A DNA stretch of 64,000 nt, taken from positions 248,001 through 312,000 of the forward strand of contig MU385734.1 of NCBI GenBank assembly GCA_022497155.1, read 5' to 3'. Source of the stretch: Whalleya microplaca (lineage: Eukaryota; Ascomycota; Sordariomycetes; Xylariales; Xylariaceae). The notes under the pieces are model-generated. The model was not told the DNA's origin. It worked only from the letters and a program-made list of their open reading frames with translations, and made no database searches. Shown here piece after piece: positions 1 through 11,183 of this stretch (the first letter of the stretch is position 1; every line of letters starts with the position of its first letter). The position numbers and the translations under genes were made by a program.

Positions 1-1116
1 CCTTCCGTCTTAATATATGTCTCAATTGTCTATAGGATTTCCTATCTGATAAGACGCTTAACCTTGTCGTAACGACAACGGACATTGGGGATTGACTCAT
101 AGCGCATGAGTATCTATGAATGCTGTGAGCAGCAGGGATAGCACACGGTACACCTATACTTAGGACACCTTCTAAGTTATTAATCTCTATAGCCGAAGCT
201 TGGGAAAGCGAGACCGGTTTTTATCTGGCCATTACGACAATGCTCGCCTATAGTAAGATGGCGGCCTGGTAGGTAGGTAATACCTAGTAACTCAGATAGA
301 CCAAAAAGCAAGGAGAGGCTATTAGTTGACAATACCTGCCATTCTTGAGAGGTTCTCGGCAGTGCCTTATCACTGTTCAGCTCTGAAGTTAAGAGTTGGA
401 AAGGCCTACCCCGGTAGACTACTCGGTAGCCATTATCCTTTACTATCCTCACACTAAGGCACGTTAGAAAATAGTGAACGGGCCTCCCTTCTAACGTGCC
501 GTTGACATTTTTACCCAGCTTCGACATTATTGAGATACCTTTGGTCGCGACGAAAAATGCTAAGGATAGTCTACTCGGGGTTGGATTGAACGCAGCTGAG
601 AGCCACGATGGCGTTGGGTAGGGGTGAATTATAGTGCCCTTCAGCTAGAAGTTAAATCATCCTCATACTTTTAACTCGGCAGGTATTCTGAGCATTCGAT
701 ACCGCAAAACTCTATGACTTCGTGATTCGGTACTACATAATTTATTCCACGCCAGTGTTGTCACATAAACATAAAATTACCCAAGCCTCTTCGGTGGCAG
801 ACCGTCTGTATCACAATTAGCTAATCATTCCTATCCTAACAGAATCACGAACTAACCAAAATCAGCAAATGCATGAAGAGGGAATCATGAGACTTCCTGA
901 CCGGTTCAAAAGAATCTCCAAGACAATATTGATTTGCGATTACCAGGCTTACCTATTTGAAAAGTCCCTTAACGAGATGATAGCTGTGTTCACTTACCTA
1001 CCTATCCCAACCAAAAGCGTACCCAACGCGAGGCAATCTTCTGCCAGTCAGCACTTGTGATAAATCTAGCAAATAACGCCCAAGCACCGAGAACCGTTCC
1101 TCTCAGTCCAAGGAAA
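1..1116. other. Intergenic, no supported gene
   Basis: I see no recognisable gene here. A 115-codon frame on the minus strand (180-527) is open but matches no family I know and lacks GC-rich third positions. A run of TAGGT/TACCTA words lies near 268-287 and another near 996-1006. The last ~120 bases could hold a short final exon of the neighbouring minus-strand gene (see that entry). Confidence 0.5.
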
Positions 1117-1533
1117 TCAAGAACATACCTCAGCGCCTCCATCCTCCTCATCCCCATCCTCATCGTCACACTTCAACGACACGCCTCCCTCCTCATCATC
1201 GACGTCCTCATCTTCATCAACGTCCTCCTCCTCATCTACATCCACCTCCTCATCAACAACCTCGTAGTCCTCCTCCTCGTCGGGCAGAACCTCGAGCTCG
1301 CCCTCGGGACAGGTCTCGGCCGTGAGCGCGCCGATCTCCTCGCGCAGCTCGCACATGAGACACAGCTCGTTGGCGACCTTGTCGTAGTGCGCGAACTCGA
1401 CGCCCGTCCTGCAGAGCCCCCGGCGCCGGTACCGCTTCGCCTCGTGGCACGTATGGCCCGGCAGGCTGTGGTCCTTGGCGAGGACGCCGCCGCAGCCCCG
1501 GCACCGGAACACCCAGCAGTTGCCTGTGCACAT
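1117..1533 (-). CDS. Small Cys-rich protein with acidic tail (conserved-looking, function unknown)
   Basis: Uninterrupted 138-aa frame. The first ~65 residues carry many cysteines in pairs (C2, C6, C11-x2-C14, C29, C41 and a later CxxC near residue 60) and basic residues, suggesting a small metal-binding fold; this is inference. Residues ~75-138 are almost entirely Asp/Glu/Val, a low-complexity acidic tail. The start ATG (1531-1533) immediately precedes the CTGN cysteine motif. The frame ends at TGA at 1117-1119, but the preceding bases read GAG|GTATGT, a consensus donor, and a GCTGAC...CAG acceptor follows about 85 bases downstream on the minus strand. If spliced there, the tail would be replaced by about 12 residues ending near position 1000. 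I do not recognise the family and assign no function. Confidence 0.6.
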   Translation of the reverse strand: MCTGNCWVFRCRGCGGVLAKDHSLPGHTCHEAKRYRRRGLCRTGVEFAHYDKVANELCLMCELREEIGALTAETCPEGELEVLPDEEEDYEVVDEEVDVDEEEDVDEDEDVDDEEGGVSLKCDDEDGDEEDGGAEVCS

Positions 1534-2601
1534 TATCTAGGATAATGCTATTGAAAAAGGGAATGGGGGGTTGTTTTTTTGATGGATGAGAAAAGCAATA
1601 GTGTTCGGTAGTGAAGGCCTGCTTCAGAATTCTCTGCCGGCAAAGATGTGTGCTGTGAACGTAAGGGTGGTGTTCTCTTGCCGGTTGGTCTGGAGCTGGA
1701 GCGAGAGCATATTCATCTGAACCAGGGGGGATCTCAATGTAATTGTATTCCATGTGAGGCTGCAGAACAATCAAAATACCCCTTTGTCTATTGTTGACTC
1801 AAGCTGCTATTCTGGAACTACCCATTGTTAGCGGCTGTGGTAGACAAAGAGGTCGGTGAAGGGCGGTGAACAAGCATCTTTCTTCGAGCATGAGCCATAG
1901 ACAAACCGCTCTTATGAATCACAAAGGACGTGGAATCAAACACCTAGATAGTGCGATGCAAAATGGCATAGTAGAGGCAAGATTGTGTAAGCACGTGGTG
2001 CCACAGTTCTCAGAGAAACAAGGATTTCATTATGCCTGAGCCTTTGTCAGTATGATCAGTCCCCCTCAACTCCAAGCTCATGCAGAGTCTATGCAACCGC
2101 CGGCCCCGATTTACAGTAATTATACAAACACCATGACTCTCCGAAAAACACCGAGATACTCGGGATGTGCTCCTTGAATTCTTTCCAGCTCATTAAATCG
2201 TGAATTGCAACCATGAAAGAACGCTCATGCCCCCTGAAGTCCACGCAGAAACCCCGATGGAGGACCGGTATAGTAGCGGCAGGCTACCAGTAGTGAGGCA
2301 CGTAACATCGTATGAGCAAAGGTGCTCAGTCTCTATACTGAGGAGCAAGAACTCTAGTATCGAAGCGGACCAAATCCTCATGCTGTGCTCAGGTCCTATA
2401 ATGCACTTTCCCTACAAACCTAAAGGATAGGTTCCAACCAATAACGGCAGAACTACGCGAATTTATATTATATGGCATTTGACAGACGGCCATATTGAAT
2501 AATAGATTGTTGACTATAAAGAGATGCAAAGCTCTCTACCGCCTACCAGCGACGACTGTGTCCTTGGTCAGTATTCGGCAGATCAAGATAGAGTGTGTAA
2601 C
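1534..2601. other. Intergenic, no supported gene
   Basis: Upstream of the small acidic-tail gene and downstream of the zinc-knuckle gene (both minus strand). It should hold the promoter of the former. Short open frames here (for example 2200-2430 on both strands) overlap antisense and show no family resemblance. I see no repeat or RNA gene. Confidence 0.5.
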
Positions 2602-5149
2602 TTACGAGTAGGCCTCCAGAACCTTAGGTTGTCGACGTTTGAATTTGGGCGTCACGTCATCGAACTGCCGCTTTGGTGACCCATTTCCAGTGTCACTACC
2701 ACTGGTTGAAGGTCGACCCATACCGAGCAGCTCTCGTTCGATGGGATCAAGCGGGGATCCCGGTTCGGAAACGTGATCATCAAACGAAGAGCGTCGACTG
2801 GCAGGCCGGCTTCCATGAAAACTCTTAGAGCTCCGTCTGCTCGACGGTCTGCTGTAAGGCGGAGGGCTAGCGGGCGGGGGCGGATGAGGTCCAAGTCGTG
2901 CATCAACCTCCTCATCTTTAGTGTTAAACGACAAGCTTGGCCTGCGTCGACCCTGCGCCTCACCATTTGACGTGCTATTCCCGTTACTGTGATTCGACGC
3001 CGGAGGATTAGTCTCCTCGACCACCTCGCCTGGTTCTGGGGCCCATGTGGGATCGTCGACTGGGATGGTAGGCGTTCTAGCCTTCTCGTTAGAAGGCTCT
3101 TGTAAGTCAGCCTCGATAACCTCGCCGTCCTCAACGGATGCAGCCCGATGCTTCTTGCTATCCCGTTCCTCGTATGGAATGTCGGGATATTGCTTTTCAG
3201 CCCTGTAAATGTCTCTGCCATGGAGCGGTTCATCCCATTTTCTCTTCTTTTGATTTGGCTTGTGATGGAAATTATCCCTATTCTTCCCATGAAACCGCCC
3301 TGATCCACGCAAATTATTGAAAGGATTGCCGTGGCGATGGCGCTCAAAGTTGTGTGCATTTCCATGCCGGTCCCGACGATTATTCCTGAAAGACTTCTCC
3401 ATCTGTATGGCTCTATCATATGTATCCAGTGATTCGATGTCGATTTCCATCGGGTCCAAGAAAGTGGGATGATATTGCATTACCTGCCACTCTTTGGTGT
3501 CGCGAATACTCAACGCAAAGTCATCAACGTTGGTCGGGTTGATGTATTTCGATTTCAGAGATTTCGCGTCAAAAGCCGGAGGGATGGTCACGTCTTCAGT
3601 GTACTGAGTCGGGAGAGGTGCGGCAACGGCATCTACTTTGTCGTCCAATTGAGGTTCCTTGAAGATAGCTTGCAACTCCCAATCGAAATCATCTTCCTCC
3701 TTGCTGGCGGCCGTTTCAGATGTAGGTTCTGCATCTCCACGTTCTGATACTGAGTTGGCTTCAGATATTATCTCGCCCGGCTCAGGATCTTGAGGAGCTG
3801 CGGTAGCTGGCGGGCCTCCGAGGTCTAGGTAGCTTGGTTCGCGCGAAGCTGTTCGGGTTGGCGTAGTCACGGAACGATGTCTCTTGCGACGATGTCGATC
3901 GGCCTTATTGAAGTTCCTATGTGGCTGAAATTGATCATGTAGGTCTCGAGACCACTCCTCTCTGGATCTTCCACGGTCCCATCTGCGAGGCTGCCGCTCT
4001 TCTCGATACGGTCCTTCTCGATCCATATCCCCACGATAATCAAAATCCCTGTATTTCTGACTATCCGGCGGTGGAGCAGGTCGCCAGTCACGCTGGGGAG
4101 GCCAGGCCTCAGCGGGAGATTTATTGTCATAACGCCGGTGATGATCCCGACCACGCGGGTGACGATTTCTATCATCTCCATATGGCTGACTGACAGGATG
4201 ATTAGGCGGTGGATATTGTTGATAGTTGGGAGGAGGCGGTGGCCCATAGTCCGGAGGAGGATATGCCGGAGGGGGCCCGTTGTATCCATATTGGGCCGGT
4301 TGGGGCGGGTAACTAGGCGGGGGTGCGTATGAGTGAGGAGGGCCCGGAGGGTATTGATGGTTTGGGCCGTACGGAGGACCCGGAGGAGGCGGACCGGGAG
4401 GGGGGCCGGGAGGGTAATAACCGGGAGGATACTGACCACTACGATGTGGAGGACCAGGAGCGTAATCGGTAGACGGATACTGGCTAGGCCGCTCCGGAGG
4501 AGGGCCCGGGGGAGGACCATGGTGATAACCATAGGTAGGGCCATGAGGAGGTGGGGCTGAAGGACCATAGTTGTTGTAAGGCCCTTGGTGATAAGGCGGC
4601 GGGCTAAATTGTTGGTGAGCGCCGGGAGGCGGCGGCGGCGGTGGTCCAGGAGGTATAGATGATCCAGGCGGTCCATATCGATCATAAGGAGGGTGTGGCG
4701 TAGGTGGCGGTGGAATATGATTTCCGTATCCTGTGGTATACGGTGGATGCGGGGGGTAGCCTGGGACAGAGCTTGGTGGATAGGATTGACCTGGAGGACC
4801 GTCAAAGCGCGCCGCTGCAGGCGGTGGGTTAGAGGAAGGCGGAGGATAGCGTGTAATGACTGGTCCTTTGCTGCGCTTGTTATTCATGGGACTGTCGCTA
4901 CGAGGACTGTTGTTTGATTGCTGGCGGGCCCAAGATGCTTCCAACCCACTAAGGTTTCATGAGTTAGCATGATCATCAGCCGAAGGAGGGAAGGGTCCCG
5001 AATATAATAAGAGCGGGATGAACGAGTACGTACGCTGGAATCTTGCGCGTATCTTCCGGGCACGCCATGAACATATGGCCCCGTAAGCCGCAATTGTAAC
5101 AGCGCGGCTCATTTCGTTCAGGCTCATAGCCTGGTGCCGTCTCGGCCAT
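2602..5149 (-). CDS. Zinc-knuckle (CCHC), proline-rich, disordered protein
   Basis: Two exons: 5034-5149 (first) and 2602-4948, with an 85-nt intron (donor GTACGT, branch GCTAAC, acceptor TTAG). The join keeps the frame and gives 820 aa. The first exon is essential: it encodes a C-x2-C-x4-H-x4-C zinc knuckle (C17, C20, H25, C30), a nucleic-acid-binding motif. Residues ~55-300 are a Pro/Gly/Tyr-rich low-complexity segment (PPPPP, GPPPG, YPP repeats). Next comes an Arg/Asp/Ser-rich stretch with RGRD, RRYD and RRKRHRS motifs typical of RNA-associated proteins, then acidic PGE(I/V) segments and a Ser/Arg-rich tail ending KVLEAYS. A role in mRNA processing is plausible from composition but is inference; I recognise no catalytic domain. 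Starting at the first in-frame codon of the large exon would lose the zinc knuckle. Confidence 0.8.
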
Positions 5150-7162
5150 CTTGTGCTTGCGCTGGGCAGCAGACCTGGGTGTGCGTTACAGATGAAGGTA
5201 CACGGAGCTTGAAGATGAAATTCGACGGGTCGCAAGGAATGGACCAGGCGGCGCAGAGCTGTCTGTACAAGCCTGGTAGCGCAGTCATGCAAGCGACCGT
5301 TGGCTGCGTGCAATGGGTCTTGAATGTAGTCAAAAGCCTGTGATATAGCATGCGCACGGCGAATAGATCGTTCTCAATCGCAAAGCTGAGAAGTACTGCG
5401 CCGGTCTGCTGAGGCTGTCTATTGTCGCGGGGTTAGAAGAGGGCAGAGGTTTTAGGTCATGTATGTAGCGCTAGGACGAATTGAATTCACTGAAAAGCCG
5501 AAACACATATACCCATGAAGAATCAAAGCATACGATGATATAAGACCATATATCCCACATAGCAGGTATGGGGATGGGGGCGGGCACGAGAGACCGGACC
5601 AAGACTTACCTAGATCATCAGCTCCTCACCGCGAAACTACCAATACCACGAGGACAACCGCCGACACAGATCCCTCCACTCCGATATCGAGCGAGCGAAT
5701 GCGACAGACTCATCAAGGATAGTATACCTGCGCGATAAGTATGCAAATTGAGTCGTAGTGAGTAGAGGTCAGAAAACATGGGTGCTAGCGACATGGGCTG
5801 AAATTGAAGGTTGTACGAGTGAAATTCAAAAGGTACCTCCGTCTCGATACGGCGGCGGCGGCAGCGGTTAAACTTCGGTCCGTACATGTGACTTTCGAGA
5901 TGTTGATAAATATGTGTTCTACAAGAAGCCTTTAGGCAGTTCTACACACCGAGCATTGCAATAGAAGACAAGACATAGGTATAGTCACGGTCTGATGAAC
6001 GCGAGCAGCAAGCATAGGGAAAATAATTTATTGCGTGAGGGCACCCAACGGCCAATGTTATAGATAGGCAGACTTTGGGCTCGGTTTGATACTAATCATG
6101 AAGAGCGAGCCAGATAATATGTATGATATATGGTGAGGCCATCACGAAGAATAGGCACAGATGAACGTATGAGAAACATGATATACAGCCGAATCGACCA
6201 GGTCAAAGTCCAATATTGGGCAGCTCCAGCCTCCCGATCTCGATCCCCTCAACGGGAAGCAGGTTCTGACGTGCCCAGATAGTTCAAATAAGAGAGTGAA
6301 GATAACTCAGACATTCGGACATCATGGACGAATAGAAATTATGGGCCTCCGCTCCGGGTTTCTGGCCACGGAGGCAGCATGAGGTCCGGACTTGTTGGGA
6401 CAGCAGGGGACAGATGGGAAAACAGGCTGTTCACTACGAACGGCCCAAAACTGTACCACAGAGTACTTGCCATCGAGGGAGACGAAGACTGAGATCAGCT
6501 CATGTTCGTCTGTCCGGGTAGAACGCGGAAATCCGCACTGCAGAGAATCGCTTCTCAGGCCATTTTGCGGGATGAAGTTGAAAAAGGCGAAGTTGAAGTC
6601 GGCAGAAAATCTGTTCCGAGGATTCTTGCTCCACGGGCAGTCGGGCTCCATATGGGTCAAAATGCTTAATAATCATACATGATTCAATGTAGTGGCTTCG
6701 CGTGTGGCACAGGCGATAGGCGATAAGGGCGGCTTCAGCAAATCAACATCCGCCTATCGTCGCCTCCCACCCCTGCAGACAAGCCTGTAGACCAACCAGC
6801 GCTTCTGCCATTCCACTCTGCGCCGTCTACAAATCAGCAACTAGGTAAAAGATTCGCCTGCCTCCTGTCTTCCGCAGTCGATCGGTCACCCTGTAGGGCC
6901 ATCCATACCTTCACACACAACACCACACCAGACGCAACCACCTGAAGCGGAAGTTGGATCCGCGACGACGACTGACTCCATGTGAGGCTGCGAAGAAAAA
7001 GCTCTACTCCTTCGTCGAACATGTTTGCGGATTCTCCACGCTTCCTACTCGACTTTGCATTTGCCCGGAGCAGAAGGAAGCCGATCCTCCACCGTTAAAA
7101 GGGAAACACCGCTTCTTGAGATAGCTTCTCCCGAAGCCTAGCCATCGCTCTAACCGGCAAAG
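5150..7162. other. Divergent intergenic region
   Basis: Two kilobases between the divergently transcribed zinc-knuckle gene and the phosphatase gene, so it should hold both promoters. Overlapping antisense frames (for example 6322-6682) have no family resemblance. A (CGG)n-like patch near 5850-5865 and an intron-like CTGTAAC...CCAG just upstream of the zinc-knuckle ATG (possible 5' UTR intron) are all that stand out. Confidence 0.45.
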
Positions 7163-8249
7163 ATGCCTGGGCTCCCAGGTTAGTCCAGGGAGAGGGTAAA
7201 AGCCTGATAGAGTATATTAGGCTAACTGATGTACGTACAGCCTCGGTCGATCTAGATGAGTGCATCTCCCGGTTATACAAGAAGGAGCTTCTGGCCGAGT
7301 CGGTGATCGAGGCAATATGTGCGAAGACGAAGGAACTGCTCATGCGGGAGAGCAATGTGGTACACGTGCGGGCGCCGGTCACCGTGGTCGGGGATATCCA
7401 CGGGCAGTTCTACGACCTGATTGAGATCTTCAAGATCGGAGGTTGGTGTCCGGACACGAACTACCTATTTCTCGGTAAGGCGCCTCGATCGCTCCCTTCT
7501 ATACCGTTCTATCCTGACCTCGGGCCCTGCTCATAGGCGACTACGTCGACCGCGGGATGTTCAGCGTGGAGACGATATCGCTGCTCGTCTGCCTGAAGCT
7601 GCGGTACCCGAACCGCGTGCACCTGATCCGCGGCAACCACGAGTCGCGCGGCGTGACGCAGTCGTACGGCTTCTACACGGAGTGCTCGCGCAAGTACGGC
7701 AACGCGAACGTGTGGCACTACTTCACGGACATGTTCGACTTCCTGACGCTCTCGGTCGTCATCAACGACCAGATCTTCTGCGTGCACGGCGGCCTCTCGC
7801 CCTCCATCCACTCCATCGACCAGATCAAGATCATCGACCGCTTCCGCGAGATCCCCCACGAGGGCCCCATGGCCGACCTCGTCTGGTCCGACCCGGACCC
7901 CGAGCGCGACGAGTTCTCGCTGTCGCCCCGCGGCGCCGGCTACACCTTCGGCGCGCGCGTCGTCAAGAAGTTCCTCGCCGTCAACGGCATGAACCACATC
8001 CTGCGCGCGCACCAGCTCTGCCAGGAGGGCTTCCAGGTCCTCTACGACGACCACCTGAGCACGGTCTGGAGCGCGCCCAACTACTGCTACCGGTGTGGGA
8101 ACATGGCTAGCGTCCTCGAGGTCAGCGATACCGGGGAGCGCTTCTTCAACGTGTTCGCGGCGGCGCCCGAGAACGACCAGCACAAGGACATACAGCAGGG
8201 GACGGAGAAGGCGGCCGACGGGAACGCCTTACCAGACTATTTCCTGTAG
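7163..8249 (+). CDS. ppg1: Serine/threonine protein phosphatase PPG1 (PP2A-like catalytic subunit)
   Basis: Three exons: 7163-7178, 7241-7474 and 7537-8249; both introns are 62 nt with GT...AG ends and CTAAC/CTGAC-type branch sites. The 320-aa product has the complete PPP metallophosphatase signature: GDIHG (56-60), GDYVDRG (84-90), RGNHE (115-119), then VHGG and the PRGAG and [11 protein letters not shown] blocks. It ends in DYFL, the carboxymethylated tail of PP2A-type enzymes. [15 protein letters not shown] and [14 protein letters not shown] match PPG1 rather than PP2A or PP4. The enzyme removes phosphate from Ser/Thr using a two-metal centre. PPG1-type phosphatases are known from glycogen metabolism and Far/STRIPAK signalling in yeasts and from hyphal fusion in moulds; that role here is inferred. 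The 16-nt first exon rests on the ATG plus the donor GTTAGT that restores frame. Confidence 0.9.
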
Positions 8250-8813
8250 GGATTTGCTGGCGGATCCGTATTTGAAACGAGAAAACTTGTACATTACGCA
8301 CACGTTAAATAATGAGAGAAGAGATACCTTGATGTAGCACAGCAAAGGAATTAGAAAAATACCCACGTTTTTTTTTTTTTTATAATCGAATTTTATTGAT
8401 TCAGCCGGTTCCATGCGAACGTTCGTGAAATGATTCATCTGTTGTCCGAAGAATTATAGGAGGTGGCTCCTAGCGAGCCGAGAAGTAGCACTACCCGTCC
8501 TATCCACGACCATTGCAATCATCTGAGCGGATCCGCAAAATCAAGTACATCTGAATCCGTAGGAAACTTTTTTATGTAATCCGTGCCATTTTCATCTGGC
8601 CTTACTTGTTGACAAAGCCAGAAACCACAAACCAAACATGCCTTTGGTGATATATCCTCCACTCAATCAATCATCACCTCCATGCCAGTTTGATCCTCGG
8701 GTGAAACAAATGGCGTTGAAGAATAGGCAACAACTTCCGCAAAATACCGCCGCATCGCAAGAACAGACTGTGAATATGATACGTATCTGTAGAAACAATC
8801 CTCGCGTAGCCGC
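8250..8813. other. Convergent 3' region between ppg1 and Rho GDI genes
   Basis: The two genes converge here. A T12 run lies at about 8370-8381. No gene is supported; the 73-codon frame at 8638-8859 runs antisense to the last Rho GDI exon. Confidence 0.5.
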
Positions 8814-11183
8814 CTACCAGTCCTTGGAGATGTCGAAGCTCCACTCGAACTGCAGATGAGTCTTCTTATCGTCATCGACAAAGCTCGAGGTGGCGTTGTA
8901 GTGACCGCGGGCAAGCATGCCGGAAGGGGCCTCCTCCTCCTGGACTGTGGAAATGGTTAACTCTACATTGTCTTCAGTGCACACGGGATATACTTACAGC
9001 GCTTGGTGTAGATGGGCTGCTTGTCAGTGTTGGGAGCGTAGCTTCCCTAAGAAAATGTTAGTGTACGGCTGGTGAATTTGCTTTGGGGACAATTTTCATA
9101 GGGTACTCACCAACATCTCAGTGTCCTTGGACACCTTCAAACCCTTGCGCTTGACGATCTGGACGTACTGAAGGCCGCTGAGAATCTCGTGCTGAACCTT
9201 AAAGCTAGCAACCATGGTGAACTTGCAGCTTTCCTTGATCTTGAAGGGGTGGTCCTTGAGGGTGCTCTCGCTGCCGGGAGCGGACAGGTCAATGGTCACG
9301 GGATCGCGGCCAGGTGACTCCATGGTGAGAGACTGGATAATGCAGACTCGAGGGTCGTTGGGGTCCGAGAGGTCTTTGCCACCACCGAGACCGAGCGACT
9401 GCTTGTAGCGCTGAAGGGATTCGTCGTTGGCATCTGTATCAGATTCATCTTGGTTAGAAAGATATTTTGCAACCTTGAAATGAGTGATGACATTTTCATT
9501 CATGGTGTTGGAGACGGTAGGAGATGAGTGGGCTGAAGAAGGGCCTGGTGCGTCGCTCGTCACTGTGACTTCTTGCTGGACCATCATGCTGGGTAGGCCC
9601 CGGCATGTCATGTAAGGGTCTAGGCCGCTGTCAGACGATGAAGAAGAGGGCGGCTCTTCGGCCGGTGTTCTGCGTATGAGCCAATACCACCAGTCTCTCA
9701 CAACCTCCATCTTGATAGGCCGTTGTCCCTTGCGGGCAGAGGAGCGAGTGGTGATGATGGTGGTGGTGCCGAGAGGGAGCAGACCTTTCTCGAATGCCTT
9801 GCCAGATTGTGTGGTGAGAGTGCTATCCTGACCCGTGGTGGGCGGAGTACTATCTTGAGCTGTAGTTGGAGGAGTGCTATCTTGAACTGTGGTGGGAGTT
9901 CTCTCTTCGCCTGTGGTGTTGAAGAAGCCAGGTGTAGAAGCTCGAGAGAGTGAGAAACCCCCATTGAGATAGTCTATTCCTTCTGAGGAAAGCTCAAACA
10001 GCTTGAATTCCAAGTTGAAGTCTGGCTGAAATCTCGATGGCGAGGGAGTGAGCTGGCTGTGCGCCTGGTGAGGGGCCTGTAGATTAGAGCTCTCCCGGCC
10101 AAAGATGCGAGGAGTGCGAGGAGGAATAGTAACACCTGCTTGGGGCTGCGTACTGGAATTGTACTCTAGGGACCATGCAGGGTCCGTGTAGTCTACCTCA
10201 GCCTGGATGCGAGGGTTGTAAAGTCGGTGACCTGTAGGATACAGACGAAAGTCACGATGTCTCATGGCTGGTGTTGAGGCGGCAGCATGTAGCGATCTCA
10301 GGTGACCAGAAACCTCACCCTCATGAGAAGGTCGAGAATTTGCTGAATCGTCCATGTTGAACGGATGCAATGCGTTGGTGATGAGGGAATAGCAGCAGTT
10401 CTCAGTGTGTGTGGTGGTGATGGAATCAAGTTGAGGCAGAAGCGCAGATATCGTGAGGTGAACTGCTTTAAATGGCCTCTAGATCTCGCATCGTGTTGCT
10501 GCGGATCAGATTGTGTGCTACCCCTCGCGCTCCGCGCTCCGTAACATCTAGCAGTGCCCCGGGGCTGCTCCGGACACCTCTGACCGAACCCGTCCTACCC
10601 GTCTACCCCTCGCGGAGCCCTTCCCCTCGCGCAGCCCTTCTCCTCGCCGAGGTCCTACCCCTCGCGGAGCATGCCGAGCATCGTATCGCCAGCAACCCTC
10701 TCGGCGGCGCGCAGGAGAGCATATTATGCGGGCTGGCCTTCCTTCCCGTCAAGTCCTCTACCCTGGGCACATAGGGACACACAGCAACATCAACTGCTCA
10801 ACAGCAACCGAACGAAGTTCCATAACCCTCAAAGGAGGTCATACTCCCCGTTGAGTCGACGACGGTCTCCAATATCCTCCATAGTGTGGAGGCAAGCTTG
10901 GGATATCGATCCGTCGACTTCATTTCGACAGAATCCGGACGCCCTCTACCCAGCTACCCTCTCTCCGTGGACGTGGATGTGTATGTGAAAGACTGGCAAA
11001 GGCCGGTGAAGAGAACAGTGAAGAAACTCATGGAATGTTACAAAGATGAGGATATATATGCGTGAAGGAAAAGTCACTCTACGCACCCATATTCTGATAT
11101 TCAGCCAAGCTCTGCTTGGGCTGAGAGAGCTTGTAGCCCTGCGTCTCCTCGGGCAGATGGTCGTTGTCCTCGTGGGAAGCCAT
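8814..11183 (-). CDS. rdi1: Rho GDP-dissociation inhibitor
   Basis: Exons on the minus strand: 11087-11183, 9111-9433, 8998-9046 and 8814-8944, summing to exactly 200 codons (199 aa), the usual size of fungal Rho GDIs. The N-terminal helical arm reads [18 protein letters not shown] across the first junction. The immunoglobulin-like body contains [31 protein letters not shown] and YTKRF, and ends [11 protein letters not shown]. The protein extracts prenylated Rho/Rac/Cdc42 from membranes and keeps them GDP-bound in the cytosol. Introns 2 and 3 are 64 and 53 nt, but intron 1 is 1,653 nt, very long for this genome, and contains a frame open in phase into exon 2 (separate entry). The donor is GTGCGT and the acceptor CAG follows a TCTAAC branch site. 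Confidence 0.9.
9111..10355 (-). CDS. Possible alternative first exon giving a long Rho GDI isoform (or intronic frame)
   Basis: Within the long first intron a frame starting at ATG 10353-10355 (context CAACATGG, good for fungi) stays open for 307 codons to the exon-2 acceptor at 9433 and continues in phase into the Rho GDI body. If transcribed from an internal start it would give a 474-aa protein: a disordered Ser/Thr/Pro-rich extension replacing the 32-residue arm, then the whole GDI fold. The extension includes three copies of a 9-residue (P)TTxQDSTx repeat (about residues 155-182) and a tract of five serines. I recognise no domain in it. It may be a true alternative exon, a fused former gene, or chance; the length of uninterrupted frame and the start context favour coding. 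Span includes exon 2 of the short form (9111-9433). Confidence 0.4.
10520..10672. repeat. Imperfect C-rich tandem repeat inside Rho GDI intron 1
   Basis: Repeated words CCCTCGCG, CGCGGAGC and CCCTTC recur in slightly varied order (for example TACCCCTCGCGGAGC occurs twice). The tract is much more GC-rich than the flanks and sits upstream of the intronic ATG, where an internal promoter would lie. Purely descriptive. Confidence 0.5.

Noticed and set aside
180..527. 115-aa protein gene on the minus strand
   Set aside because: No family resemblance, no coding-like base composition and no splice partners; kept only as a note in the intergenic entry.
7421..8183. Long frames overlapping the phosphatase gene in other phases and antisense
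   Set aside because: Shadows of a GC-rich coding exon; the conserved phosphatase frame explains the sequence.
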